This document shows, piece after piece, positions 1 to 8,763 of a DNA stretch of 63,449 nt. Position 1 is the first letter of the stretch, and the number at the start of each line of letters is the position of its first letter. Where the stretch lies: assembly GCF_000168715.1 (NCBI RefSeq), contig NZ_AASE01000014.1, forward strand, positions 524-63,972, read 5' to 3'. This DNA is from Chlorobium ferrooxidans DSM 13031 (GTDB lineage Bacteria > Bacteroidota > Chlorobiia > Chlorobiales > Chlorobiaceae). Position numbers and translations under genes: made by a program. A model generated the notes under the pieces. It searched no databases, was not told the origin of the DNA, and worked only from the letters and a program-made list of their open reading frames with translations.

Positions 1-203
1 CGGCGAAAAGTCCGTTTATTTATTTACTGATTATTGCCCGGAGTACTTTTTTTCTGCCGATTATGGATCGTGCAATGGAGGTTTAGGGGAATAGCAGAAG
101 CTTTATCGATAGGTTGTTCACCGGTAAAGCGGGCATACAGGGTATGCGGTAAGGACAATGAGACGGGGCGCCACCGATTGATTCAACAAACAGGGAGAGG
201 GGC

Positions 204-1067
204 ATGATCACAATTCTGAATCGGGTTGACATTCTCTTTGACAGTCTGGAGCACTTCTGGGAGCACAAGCGCACCGAACGGGCTGCGGCCAACCTTCTGA
301 TTATCACCTTTCTAGGAGCACTTGTCGTGATCGAGCTTCGCCGTCAGGGTTGGCTGCCGGATGCCCTGGCCTCAGTTCTGCCCACAAGCCACTATTATGC
401 CATCAATATTGCCTTTTCCATGCTGCTTGCCATTGAGGTACTTGCTCTGGTATTCAGCGTTGCGAACTCGGTTTCAGATTCGGTCGGCAAACAGTTCGAG
501 ATTCTTTCGCTTATTCTGCTGCGACACTCGTTCAAGGAGATCATCTACTTTAAAGAGCCGCTTATCTGGGCAGAGACCCCGGAGCCGGTTATGCATATCC
601 TCTCCTATGCCGGCGGCGCGCTTTTGTTATTCCTCCTGCTCGGACTCTATTACAAACTCCAGAAACACCGAGTTTTGAATCAAAGCATCACCGTTACAAC
701 CGAGTTTATCTCCTCAAAAAAATTTGTATCCCTTCTGCTTCTCTGTGTTTTCAGCGGAATGGGTATTGCCGATGCGCTCCTTTATCTGGGCGGTGAGCCT
801 GTATTTGATTTTTTTGCACTGTTCTACACAATTCTTGTTTTCAGCGATGTGCTGCTGGTACTGGTTTCGCTCCGCTACAGTTCAAACTATCAGATTGTAT
901 TTCGTAACTCCGGGTTTGCCGTGGCCACGGTGGTTGTACGGCTTGCACTTACCGCTCCGCCCTACATTGATGTGCTTCTCGGTGTCGGGGCAATGCTTTT
1001 TGCCATCGGCATCACCTTTGCCTACAACAGATTTGAAAAAATCGATACACACGCTGAGCTGTCATAA
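204..1067 (+). CDS. Polytopic membrane protein of unknown function
   Basis: A 287-residue protein with about seven hydrophobic segments (roughly residues 28-47, 65-88, 132-152, 170-192, 197-222, 233-252 and 255-273), so it should sit in the inner membrane. I recognise no family motif or catalytic residue. The start is supported by a purine-rich Shine-Dalgarno stretch (gggagagg) just upstream of the ATG. It stands alone and converges with the next gene across a hairpin terminator. The stretch before it (1-203) shows no gene. The reading frame is secure; the function is unknown. Confidence 0.75.
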   Translation: MITILNRVDILFDSLEHFWEHKRTERAAANLLIITFLGALVVIELRRQGWLPDALASVLPTSHYYAINIAFSMLLAIEVLALVFSVANSVSDSVGKQFEILSLILLRHSFKEIIYFKEPLIWAETPEPVMHILSYAGGALLLFLLLGLYYKLQKHRVLNQSITVTTEFISSKKFVSLLLLCVFSGMGIADALLYLGGEPVFDFFALFYTILVFSDVLLVLVSLRYSSNYQIVFRNSGFAVATVVVRLALTAPPYIDVLLGVGAMLFAIGITFAYNRFEKIDTHAELS

Positions 1068-1106
1068 CTCTCTTGCTCTTGTGGAGCGATCGATAACAAC
1101 AGGAAA

Positions 1107-1131
1107 GCCGTCCGTTAACGCAACGGACGGC
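1107..1131. terminator. Hairpin terminator between convergent genes
   Basis: A perfect 10-bp stem (gccgtccgtt / aacggacggc) with a 5-base loop lies between the stop of the 204-1067 gene and the stop of the opposing 1178-1990 gene. Short A and T runs flank it, so it could end transcription from both sides. Confidence 0.7.
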
Positions 1132-1177
1132 TTTGCAGATAGCGGAAATGTCGTGTTTCAGAAGATCGCCGGATGGA

Positions 1178-1990
1178 TCATTTGATATCGAGGAAAAATC
1201 CGATCAGCTTCCAGGAAATACCTTCATAGATATACTTGGACTCAAATGAGACTACACTTGGTTTTGTCGGGTAGTGGCCTTTGATGATAAGCACCCCGTC
1301 CTGATTGATTGATGCCTCCTGGTCAAGGATCGGCTCAAGGGGATCAAGTACGGTCAGATCGATATCGGCTTTGATTATCGGAGCATAGCCTTCGTTCAGC
1401 TTTTCGGTTGTGAACTGTGATTGCCACATGTTTGAGATGGTGCTTCTGAAGTGCGCCATGTTTTTGCTCTTTATCGAGAGCGCAAAGTCATGCATGGACT
1501 GTCTGGCGAGGGCTATCTGCTCAGTTTTGCCGGGAACGGTTGTCGCCGATTTTTTCGGTGTGGTTCCTGCCGAGGCTTCTGAAGTTTCAGATGGCTGAAG
1601 ACCGGCGGTCGGTTTTTGCATGGCATAAATTTTCCACTCATCATTCTCCTTGATGAACATAAGCTTGATGGGGATATTGCCGCCTGTTTCAGTGGTAATG
1701 GTGCCGTTGAGTTCACCCCTGCCGCCGTTTATGCTGCTCTCGGCCCATTTAGCCTCTTTAAAGTTCAGGAGGGCACTTCTTGACAGAAACTCTTTCAGGG
1801 TCTCTTCATTGGTACTTGCCTTGAACTCCTCGGAGAGATAGGTCCGGGCCTTTGTCATATCCTGCTGTTTCACGGCACCGAAAAAGTCATTGGCAGTTGA
1901 CCTCATTCCTGACGTGGCAAACATCACTACAGCGAGAAGAAGGACAATCACCGCAGCAATGCCGGTGAGAATTTTCCATCCTTTTTTCAT
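1178..1990 (-). CDS. Membrane-anchored protein with NTF2-like (DUF4864/DUF4878-type) domains
   Basis: 270 residues. One N-terminal hydrophobic segment (about residues 6-26) after a KK start suggests a signal anchor with the rest outside the cytoplasmic membrane. Residues about 33-125 read like the small NTF2-like domains that follow such anchors (alpha-helical start, then strands ending in a W-K-I-Y strand). A Ser/Thr/Pro-rich linker (about 128-155) leads to a second domain of similar build that ends in W-K-L-I-G. No catalytic residues are evident. A role in envelope binding or sensing is only a guess. Confidence 0.6.
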   Translation of the reverse strand: MKKGWKILTGIAAVIVLLLAVVMFATSGMRSTANDFFGAVKQQDMTKARTYLSEEFKASTNEETLKEFLSRSALLNFKEAKWAESSINGGRGELNGTITTETGGNIPIKLMFIKENDEWKIYAMQKPTAGLQPSETSEASAGTTPKKSATTVPGKTEQIALARQSMHDFALSIKSKNMAHFRSTISNMWQSQFTTEKLNEGYAPIIKADIDLTVLDPLEPILDQEASINQDGVLIIKGHYPTKPSVVSFESKYIYEGISWKLIGFFLDIK

Positions 1991-2225
1991 AATTCCTCCA
2001 TGAATGTTTGTTAAAACAGGATAAACGATGATTTGTATATCACATATATATTATTATAAAGTTACGACATATATATTTATCGATCAAGGTTGTACTGACT
2101 CATGGCGAGAAGGGGCTGATTCTGCGGGAAGGTTTGATCCAATATTCCTCCTGCAATAGATTTTAGGCCGTAAATGGTTATTTTACAGAATATTGATTAT
2201 TAATTTTAATGTAAAAGCGTAAAAA

Positions 2226-2585
2226 ATGAGTGACAGTATAAATCTTCATGAAGATCCGAGATTTGCCACCGTAGCCGCCGATCTGGAGCGCATACGACAG
2301 GAGATTATCGCAAAGGGGAAGCTGCTTCCGTTGACGGGTTCGAAGGATGGTGACGTGGTCATCCTCTTTGACTCCTATGGCGAGGGCAAGGAAGCCGAGC
2401 CGAGTATTCTCATCGAGGTTACTTCACCCGAAGAGTTTAACGGGGCTGAAACACTCCTTGATGAATTTGAGGACTATGTGATTGATGCACTTGAAGTTGC
2501 TTCCCGTGAGTGGTCACAGGAGGTGACGGAGTTGCTGGGTGATGACCGGCCGGTAATCCTGCTTATTAACGGCGAAGAAGTATAG
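2226..2585 (+). CDS. Small acidic hypothetical protein
   Basis: 119 residues, strongly acidic, soluble, with no signal peptide or membrane segment. No known motif is recognised. The ATG has only an A-rich leader (gcgtaaaaa) and no clear Shine-Dalgarno. The next gene starts ten bases after its stop, so the two are probably co-transcribed. The 235-base AT-rich stretch upstream (1991-2225) should hold the promoters of this gene and of the divergent 1178-1990 gene. Confidence 0.65.
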   Translation: MSDSINLHEDPRFATVAADLERIRQEIIAKGKLLPLTGSKDGDVVILFDSYGEGKEAEPSILIEVTSPEEFNGAETLLDEFEDYVIDALEVASREWSQEVTELLGDDRPVILLINGEEV

Positions 2586-2595
2586 GATCACTGTT

Positions 2596-3015
2596 ATGGC
2601 TGTCATGACCGAGTTTATCGATCTGATTGTACCTGTTGCAATCATTGAAGAGAAGTATCCCGGAGGGTGGGAACAATGCCTCAGCGATCACAAGAGGGCG
2701 ATCGGTGGCAGGGTCTGGTTTGATGATCATCTGTTTCGTGATGGTGCCATGAACCCCGGTGCGATGGATGCGCTGCTCAAAGCCTGGTGGAAAATGGGGT
2801 TTGAGTGTTACACCGAAAAGGATGGCGTACGGCAGTGGAAGGATCTCTGTGTGTATGAAGGGTTGCATGGGGGATTGCAGATGCCCTGCGAGTGGCTCGG
2901 AGAGGATCCGGCAACCCGCACTCTCTATCTGAGGGGAACCCCGCCGGGCGAAATAAAGGGGAGGGACTGGGATCTGTGCGATGAGTGGGAGGCTCCGGTA
3001 TTTCCGGGATTGTGA
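2596..3015 (+). CDS. Hypothetical cytoplasmic protein, second gene of a pair
   Basis: 139 residues, rich in Trp and Gly, with no signal peptide or membrane segment and no motif I recognise. A second in-frame ATG four codons in (M-T-E-F) could be the true start. It follows the 2226-2585 gene by ten bases. Its end faces the DUF4403 gene with only 17 bases between stops, so any terminator must lie within coding sequence. Confidence 0.65.
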   Translation: MAVMTEFIDLIVPVAIIEEKYPGGWEQCLSDHKRAIGGRVWFDDHLFRDGAMNPGAMDALLKAWWKMGFECYTEKDGVRQWKDLCVYEGLHGGLQMPCEWLGEDPATRTLYLRGTPPGEIKGRDWDLCDEWEAPVFPGL

Positions 3016-3032
3016 ACCCGGCCGGCCTCTTT

Positions 3033-4466
3033 TCAGTGGATCCTTATTGCCCTGCCGGCCTTGATTTTTTTCAGCCTGATTGTCGTTTCGGTTTCCGCGT
3101 TGATGATAAAGTGGATCATCTCCTTCCCCATCAGGATGTCGCACTTTTTGATATCCAGATTTTCAACCCTGAGGTCTATCGTCCGCCCGGTCTTTCCCTT
3201 TGCGATGGCATGGTTGATGAGGGCGGGCAATTTCATAATCAGGGTATCCAGACCAAGGTTAAGCTTCGATGCAATACGTTCCCGCAACAGATCGTGCAGC
3301 ACCTCATCCCCTCTCTCTACCAGCAGGCTGCCTGAGTTCACGGTAAAGTCAAAATTCTGCACGTTCAGCCTCTGTGTCGTAATATCAAAAACCGGATGAC
3401 CGCTCAGATAAAAACGGCCATCCAGATCCCCTCCGGTATCTACCGCAACCGTTAATCCTTCCGTCGAGGTGTAGGCGCGGATATCAAGTATGGAGATGCG
3501 GTATCCCTTGGAGAGGATTTCAGTTCCGTGCAGCATCCGGTTTAACTGCTGATTGATTTCATCAAATGAGGTGCTTGCATAGATGAAAAGATCCGATTCC
3601 GGCTGTTTCTCCCGGGTGGCCAGCTCTCTGTAATCCGGCAGACGATGGTGAGCTGCCTGTGCGGTTGTGTCGGTTACAAGAAGCATTTTTGCTTTTACAC
3701 TGGCAAAGCAGACAATGGCGCTCTTCTGCAGCTTGATATTGCCACTGATATCGCTGCAGTTAAACCGTATCCAGACCGGAGCAGGGTAGCTGGAGATGCG
3801 AATCGGCTTTTGCAGGTCATGCCATACATGGGCAACGGTTTTTCGCAGTGAGGCGGCCTTGTTGATCTCCTGGTCAACCATTGATGTCAGGCTCTTGCTG
3901 TTCTGGCTTATGGCATCATCGAGCTGCTTCCGGATGTTTTTTTTGAATGGTCCCAGTTTGATGACCGGTTCGCTTACCCATTGATGCTCCCTCATGGTGA
4001 ATTTCGTTTTCAGTCTCCAGTTTCTGTCGAGATCGATGGGTGTTGAGAGCGTGAGGATAATGCTGGTGTGAAAGGGGGAGACGAGCCTGGAGAGCGTTTT
4101 GCCGAACCGGCTGTCGAGCAGGGTGGCATCAACGGTCAAGGGCAGGGTGCAGAGCAGTTCCCGGCCGGTGGAGGTGATGTTGATGCTGCCGGCTTTGGTG
4201 AGCGTGAGCAGGATCTGCTCTTTTTCGGACTCCTGAAGAATAAGGGTAGTCTCCAGGAACTTCCCTGTGATTTTTTGGTTGAGGTAGTCGGCAAGGCTGT
4301 TAATCTCAATAATGATCGGAATATTGAAGGTGGATTGCGGAATATCGATAATGATTTTTTCATTGATCGCAGCAGGAGGCGCAGTACTATTCTTTCTTAA
4401 AAGATAGTAGAGACCCGAAGCAAGGAGTCCCAGGATAAGGGTGGTAATCAGGAGTGCTTTTTTCAT
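3033..4466 (-). CDS. DUF4403 family protein (TULIP/BPI-like fold)
   Basis: 477 residues with an N-terminal hydrophobic signal or anchor (about residues 4-22), so it is probably periplasmic or envelope-anchored. The body is a long series of beta strands of the DUF4403 type: repeated domain starts such as PQSTFNIPI, a middle NWRLKTKF segment, and a C-terminal DLRVENLDI segment near the end. DUF4403 proteins are predicted to share the tubular lipid-binding fold of BPI-like proteins, but I know of no firm biochemical role. Only 17 bases separate it from the convergent neighbour. Confidence 0.75.
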   Translation of the reverse strand: MKKALLITTLILGLLASGLYYLLRKNSTAPPAAINEKIIIDIPQSTFNIPIIIEINSLADYLNQKITGKFLETTLILQESEKEQILLTLTKAGSINITSTGRELLCTLPLTVDATLLDSRFGKTLSRLVSPFHTSIILTLSTPIDLDRNWRLKTKFTMREHQWVSEPVIKLGPFKKNIRKQLDDAISQNSKSLTSMVDQEINKAASLRKTVAHVWHDLQKPIRISSYPAPVWIRFNCSDISGNIKLQKSAIVCFASVKAKMLLVTDTTAQAAHHRLPDYRELATREKQPESDLFIYASTSFDEINQQLNRMLHGTEILSKGYRISILDIRAYTSTEGLTVAVDTGGDLDGRFYLSGHPVFDITTQRLNVQNFDFTVNSGSLLVERGDEVLHDLLRERIASKLNLGLDTLIMKLPALINHAIAKGKTGRTIDLRVENLDIKKCDILMGKEMIHFIINAETETTIRLKKIKAGRAIRIH

Positions 4467-4788
4467 CTCCCCGGTTGTTCACATTAAACGAGTTGTGCGC
4501 ATGCTTTCTCTTTTCCGGATGTTCATTTAAGGGCAATGCCGCTCCAGTATGAATCCGGTTTTCATGAAATCAAACACTCTTTACCCGCTATTGATTGCAC
4601 CTTTACACCGGATCTCGTTCGGAGAATCCGGAACGAGCTCATCGGGCTCTGTTGCCGAAAGAGTGGAATGAGTTGGCATTAACGGGGCAATGGGGGTTTG
4701 AAGAGCGGATAATAAGCCGTATTTTCAGCTATTGCATTTCGCTTGCGGGGAAATTTCCTGCAATGAATTAAAAAACCATCTCCTGTAC

Positions 4789-5811
4789 GTGAATAGTTCA
4801 TCCCACTCTCAGGCAGTAACTCCAAAACGTGTGTTTGTTGTCGGTGCCACCGGTTATATCGGCAAATTTGTTGTCCGTGAACTGGTATCGAGAGGCTATG
4901 AGGTGGTGAGTTTTGCCCGGGAGCGCTCGGGGGTCGGAGCCATGACCAAAGCTGATGAGCTTCGCGTGCAGCTCAAGGGCTCCGAAGTACGGTTCGGTGA
5001 CGTGAGCAGCCTGGACTCCCTCATGCAGAGTGGTATCCGGGGCGAGCATTTTGATGTTGTGGTCTCATGCCTGACCTCTCGCAACGGGGGAGTGAAGGAT
5101 TCATGGAATATCGATTATCAGGCAACCCGCAATGCACTTGATGCAGCCAAAGCTGCCGGAGCAGGGCACTTTGTGCTGCTTTCGGCGATCTGTGTCCAGA
5201 AGCCGCTGCTCGAGTTCCAGAGAGCCAAGCTGAAGTTCGAGAAGGAGCTACAGGAGTCCGGGCTGACCTGGTCAATTGTGCGACCGACCGCTTTTTTTAA
5301 ATCCATAGCCGGTCAGGTTGAAGCGGTAAAAAAAGGAAAACCATATGTTGTGTTCGGCAACGGTGAATTGACCGCCTGCAAGCCGATCAGCGAGCGGGAT
5401 CTGGCCCGTTTTATTGCCGATTGTCTTGATGATCCCTCAAAGCAAAACAGGATTCTCCCCATCGGCGGACCGGGCAGGGCTATTACAGCAAGGGAGCAGG
5501 GCGAACTGCTGTTTGAACTTCTTGGTCTTGTGCCGAAGTTCAAAAATATGCCGATACAGATGTTTGATGTTATCATTCCTGTGATGACCCTGCTGGCCAG
5601 AATTTTTCCGAAACTTGAGGACAAGGCCGAGTTTGCCCGTATCGGCAAATACTATTGTTCGGAGTCCATGCTGGTGCTGAACCCGGTTACCGGCAAGTAC
5701 GATGCAGAGATCACCCCTTCCTACGGCAGTGATACCCTGCGCGATTTTTACAAGCGGGTACTTCAGGAGGGGCTTGCAGGCCAGGAGCTCGGTGAGCACT
5801 CCATGTTCTGA
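4789..5811 (+). CDS. bciA: BciA-type divinyl (proto)chlorophyllide a 8-vinyl reductase
   Basis: The product should reduce the C8 vinyl group of divinyl (proto)chlorophyllide to ethyl with NADPH, a step of chlorophyll and bacteriochlorophyll synthesis. It is an atypical extended SDR: the N-terminal Rossmann motif GATGYIGKFVVREL is clear, followed by the family's NIDYQATRNALDAAKAAG and IVRPTAFFKS segments and a C-terminal SYGSDTLRDFYKRV segment. BciA is the 8-vinyl reductase of many green sulfur bacteria and plants; others use the unrelated ferredoxin-dependent BciB. The frame stays open to a TTG at 4732, but the GTG at 4789 removes an unlikely 19-residue leader and puts the Rossmann strand near the N-terminus. 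Neither start has a good Shine-Dalgarno. It stands alone and is the best clue to the host lineage. Confidence 0.88.
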   Translation: MNSSSHSQAVTPKRVFVVGATGYIGKFVVRELVSRGYEVVSFARERSGVGAMTKADELRVQLKGSEVRFGDVSSLDSLMQSGIRGEHFDVVVSCLTSRNGGVKDSWNIDYQATRNALDAAKAAGAGHFVLLSAICVQKPLLEFQRAKLKFEKELQESGLTWSIVRPTAFFKSIAGQVEAVKKGKPYVVFGNGELTACKPISERDLARFIADCLDDPSKQNRILPIGGPGRAITAREQGELLFELLGLVPKFKNMPIQMFDVIIPVMTLLARIFPKLEDKAEFARIGKYYCSESMLVLNPVTGKYDAEITPSYGSDTLRDFYKRVLQEGLAGQELGEHSMF

Positions 5812-5872
5812 GGCTGTTCAACACCTTTTCTTTTGCCGGCGGCAGCTCTTTTCATTTCAAACGAATGCCTTT

Positions 5873-6334
5873 ATGCTCAAAGCCTTTCTCCTGGAGATGA
5901 AAAAGACCCTGTTTCCTCATGCCATTGCTGCCCATTTCAGCAACGGTCTGATTCCTGTTGCCGTGCTATTTCTTCTGCTCTCACTCTCTTCAGGCGATGT
6001 TTATTTTGAGCATACCGTCAGTCACCTGCTTGTTATCGTGCTGATGGCCATTCCGGTCTCCTTTGTTTCCGGCATTTATGACTGGAAAACGAAGTACAAG
6101 GCGGCAAAAGCGCCCATATTTATAAAAAAAATACGCCTCTCCATTCTGCTTTTTATACTCTGTGCCACGACGGTTTCTATCCGTCTGGGCGTGCCCGGGG
6201 TGATGCATCAGGAGGGTATGCTGCACTGGCTCTATATTGCACTGCTCGTATCCATGCTCCCGGTGGTGGTGCTGCTCGGTCATTATGGCGGGAAACTCTC
6301 GGCGGCACAAAGATCGGCAGGCGCCAGAAAATAA
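5873..6334 (+). CDS. Four-helix membrane protein, DUF2231-like
   Basis: 153 residues counted from the ATG at 5873. The open frame begins further upstream, inside bciA, but that extension has no hydrophobic or conserved character. Four membrane segments (about residues 23-43, 47-70, 88-107 and 115-138) and the first-helix pattern HAIAAHFSNGLIP resemble the DUF2231 / cytochrome b561-like group. The start lies 61 bases after bciA and could share its transcript. The function is unknown; a redox-membrane role is inference from the fold only. Confidence 0.6.
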   Translation: MLKAFLLEMKKTLFPHAIAAHFSNGLIPVAVLFLLLSLSSGDVYFEHTVSHLLVIVLMAIPVSFVSGIYDWKTKYKAAKAPIFIKKIRLSILLFILCATTVSIRLGVPGVMHQEGMLHWLYIALLVSMLPVVVLLGHYGGKLSAAQRSAGARK

Positions 6335-6417
6335 GGAGCCGCCGGGCGGCTTTACAACACCGTGCCGCACCCCTTCATGAGCGGCGGTACTCAAAATAGA
6401 TGTCAAGCGGAGAAGCG

Positions 6418-7422
6418 ATGAAAACAGCAGAAAAGATGAACCGGTCGGCACTCAGCAGGATTGCACTCTTTACCTCCGGCGGTGATGCACCGGGAATGAA
6501 TGCCGCCATTCGGGCGGTAACGCGAGCCGCCATAGCCGCCAATCTTGAGGTAATCGGCATCCGCCGGGGGTATCAGGGGATGATTGAAGGGGATTTCCAG
6601 CCCCTTTATGCCTCGGATGTGAGCGGTATAATTCATCTGGGCGGAACCATGCTTCGAACGGCCCGGAGTAATGCCTTCAGAACTCCGGAAGGCCGCAGCA
6701 GGGCCTATGAGCAGTTGAAAAATGCTGCTATTGATGCCGTTGTGGTTATCGGCGGCGACGGCTCATTCAGAGGTGCTCAGGAGATGTCACAGGAGTATCC
6801 GGTTTCGTTTGTCGGTATTCCGGCCACCATAGACAATGATATGTATGGTACCGATTACACCATCGGCTTTGAGACGGCATTGAACACGGTAGTGGAGGCG
6901 GTCGATAAAATAAGGGACACAGCGCGCTCGCATGGCCGGATATTTTTTGTGGAGGTGATGGGTCGGGAGGCCGGTCAGCTTGCTCTGCACAGCGGAATTG
7001 CCTGCGGGGCAGAGGTGATACTGATTCCCGAGTCGAATGCGGAGGGGGGAAAGCTGCATGATTTTCTGAAACACGGCTATAAAAACAAGGAGAGCAGCGG
7101 AATTGTCATTGTTGCAGAGGGTGATGAATCCGGTGGCGCCATGAAAATCGCCGAACGTGTGCGCCTGGATCATCCCGAGCTGGAAGTCCGGGTTTCCATT
7201 CTCGGCCATATACAGCGAGGAGGAAACCCTACAGCTGATGACCGGATAAATGCGACAAGAATGGGTGTTGCGGCTATTGAGGCCTTGCTTGCCGGAGAAA
7301 AAAATATCATGATCGGAATTGCCAGGGATAAAATTGTACAGGTACCCTTTAAAATCGCAGTAAAACTTTGCCACCGAATTGATGAACAACTGCTTGATAT
7401 TCAGCGACTTATGAACATTTAG
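6418..7422 (+). CDS. pfkA: ATP-dependent 6-phosphofructokinase
   Basis: The enzyme phosphorylates fructose 6-phosphate to fructose 1,6-bisphosphate. Family motifs are complete and in order: GGDAPGMNAAIR near the N-terminus, GGDGS (the Gly after Asp points to ATP rather than pyrophosphate as donor), the catalytic PATIDND segment, TIGFETA, EVMGR, IPE, and HIQRGG near the C-terminus. The length (334 aa from the chosen ATG) is normal. An ATG six codons upstream (6400) is possible, but the ATG at 6418 has a GGAG Shine-Dalgarno at the right distance. Confidence 0.93.
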   Translation: MKTAEKMNRSALSRIALFTSGGDAPGMNAAIRAVTRAAIAANLEVIGIRRGYQGMIEGDFQPLYASDVSGIIHLGGTMLRTARSNAFRTPEGRSRAYEQLKNAAIDAVVVIGGDGSFRGAQEMSQEYPVSFVGIPATIDNDMYGTDYTIGFETALNTVVEAVDKIRDTARSHGRIFFVEVMGREAGQLALHSGIACGAEVILIPESNAEGGKLHDFLKHGYKNKESSGIVIVAEGDESGGAMKIAERVRLDHPELEVRVSILGHIQRGGNPTADDRINATRMGVAAIEALLAGEKNIMIGIARDKIVQVPFKIAVKLCHRIDEQLLDIQRLMNI

Positions 7423-7507
7423 CAGATGAAGAGGTGTACAGAGAGTCTGAAGAGCGCTCGTGTGAGCCAGGCTTTTTCAGGGGTATGGTCGGGAGCCTGA
7501 TAAAAAA

Positions 7508-7544
7508 GCAGTTAAAACCGGGCCGATAACCGGCTTTAACTGCT
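7508..7544 (+). terminator. Large hairpin downstream of pfkA
   Basis: An inverted repeat (agcagttaaa...ccgg / ccgg...tttaactgct) with a short loop lies 85 bases after the pfkA stop. There is no long T run, so it may act as an RNA end-stabiliser rather than a classic rho-independent terminator. Confidence 0.45.
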
Positions 7545-7601
7545 GAATCGAGTGCGTTATGATCGATGAAAAAAAGGGGTCAGGCCGTGTAGTTATGCTT
7601 G

Positions 7602-7829
7602 TCAGGGTTTGGGTGTGCCTGTTTTTGCCGGTTTTTCACTGACCGTGCAGGAGTTGCAGGAGGAAATTTTCAGGAGCGTATAGAGGGGGCAGAATCCGGC
7701 AAGTGCAGTCAGAATAGGTATGAGGCCGATCGCTCCCCACCATGACTGGTTTATGATGCCGATAAACATAATCGACACGCCAATGATTATGCGGATGCCT
7801 TTGTCATATTTCCCTATGTTTTTGTTCAT
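7602..7829 (-). CDS. Small YgaP-like (DUF2892) inner-membrane protein
   Basis: 75 residues from the ATG that begins MNKNIGKYDKGIR, the typical start of DUF2892 proteins. Two membrane helices follow (about residues 12-28 and 31-49), then a short tail with two Cys (SCNSC). The start was chosen over an upstream in-frame ATG because a good Shine-Dalgarno (aaggga) precedes it and the family begins there. Rhodanese-linked members of the family exist, but no rhodanese domain is seen here. Confidence 0.7.
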   Translation of the reverse strand: MNKNIGKYDKGIRIIIGVSIMFIGIINQSWWGAIGLIPILTALAGFCPLYTLLKISSCNSCTVSEKPAKTGTPKP

Positions 7830-7983
7830 TGGTTCCCTTGGATGAAAATTGAGTCTGTGATACGCTTGCAATGAAAGAGTGCAGAGCTGTTAAATTACCA
7901 TCACTTTATCTTTTTAGCAATCGCTCCGGCACCACTTTATTGCAATACCGTTCAGGGAGAGCCCCTTAAGGCATGCTTTTACA

Positions 7984-8763
7984 TTGAACCATGAATTATA
8001 CCGTCTGCCAGTGAGCATAACAATAAACAATGTAACCGCAGGGTATGACCGCCATCCGGTTGTACATCACCTCAGCGGTTCGTTTGCTGATGCCTCACTC
8101 ACGGCGGTTTCAGGGCCGAATGGAGGCGGGAAGAGCACCCTGCTTAAAGCCCTTGTCGGCTTTGTTCCCTTGATGACCGGCCGTATTGATTTTGGCGGCG
8201 TCAAGCCTGATGAAATTGCCTATCTGCCGCAGCAGTTTGAAATTGACCGTACCTTTCCGATTTCGGTTCTTGATGTCGTTCTGCTTGGTAACTGGTCGAG
8301 AACCGGCGCTTTTGCACCTATGGGTAAATTGCACAGAAAAGAGGCTCTGGATGCTCTTGCCGAGGTTGATATGGCAGCGTTCGCCTCCAGACCTGTTGTT
8401 TCGCTCTCCACCGGTCAGTGGCAGCGTGTGCTTTTTGCCCGCATTATTGTGCAGCGCGCACGCCTGATTCTGCTTGACGAGCCCTTTGCGGCAATTGACG
8501 GTCATACAACCCTTGAACTAATGCAGCAGCTGAAACAGTGGTGTCGAAATGGTGTTACGATCATCTGTGTCATGCATGATCTCAATCTGGTTCGTGCCCA
8601 TTTTCCTCAATCACTGCTGCTCTCCAGAGAGCTTATTGCCTGGGGTAATACTGCCGATGTGCTCACTCAGGAAAATCTTGACGCCGCGCTTGAACGAAGT
8701 GGGAGCTGGCAGGAGTCACTTGAACGCTGTGAAATCAACGGGGAGGAGGAGCGGAGTGCATAG
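7984..8763 (+). CDS. ABC transporter ATP-binding protein, zinc/manganese (ZnuC-like) type
   Basis: 259 residues. The ATPase motifs are in order: Walker A GPNGGGKST (about residues 44-52), Q-loop LPQQ, signature LSTGQ (canonical LSGGQ with one change), Walker B LILLDEPFAAID and the switch His in MHD. It pairs with the ABC-3 permease that overlaps its 3' end by eight bases. Together they are the cytoplasmic and membrane parts of a divalent-metal importer; which metal cannot be told from sequence. The start is uncertain: TTG at 7984 or GTG at 8011, neither with a good Shine-Dalgarno. The ATG at 7991 is in another frame and stops at once. Confidence 0.82.
   Translation: MNHELYRLPVSITINNVTAGYDRHPVVHHLSGSFADASLTAVSGPNGGGKSTLLKALVGFVPLMTGRIDFGGVKPDEIAYLPQQFEIDRTFPISVLDVVLLGNWSRTGAFAPMGKLHRKEALDALAEVDMAAFASRPVVSLSTGQWQRVLFARIIVQRARLILLDEPFAAIDGHTTLELMQQLKQWCRNGVTIICVMHDLNLVRAHFPQSLLLSRELIAWGNTADVLTQENLDAALERSGSWQESLERCEINGEEERSA

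Noticed and set aside
4614..4637. Hairpin ctcgttcgga / tccggaacgag upstream of bciA
   Set aside because: One bulge, no T run and no gene ending nearby, so neither a terminator nor a riboswitch can be supported.
5702..5872. N-terminal extension of the four-helix membrane protein into bciA
   Set aside because: The extra 57 residues overlap the bciA 3' end out of frame and look like a coding shadow; the ATG at 5873 fits the family start.
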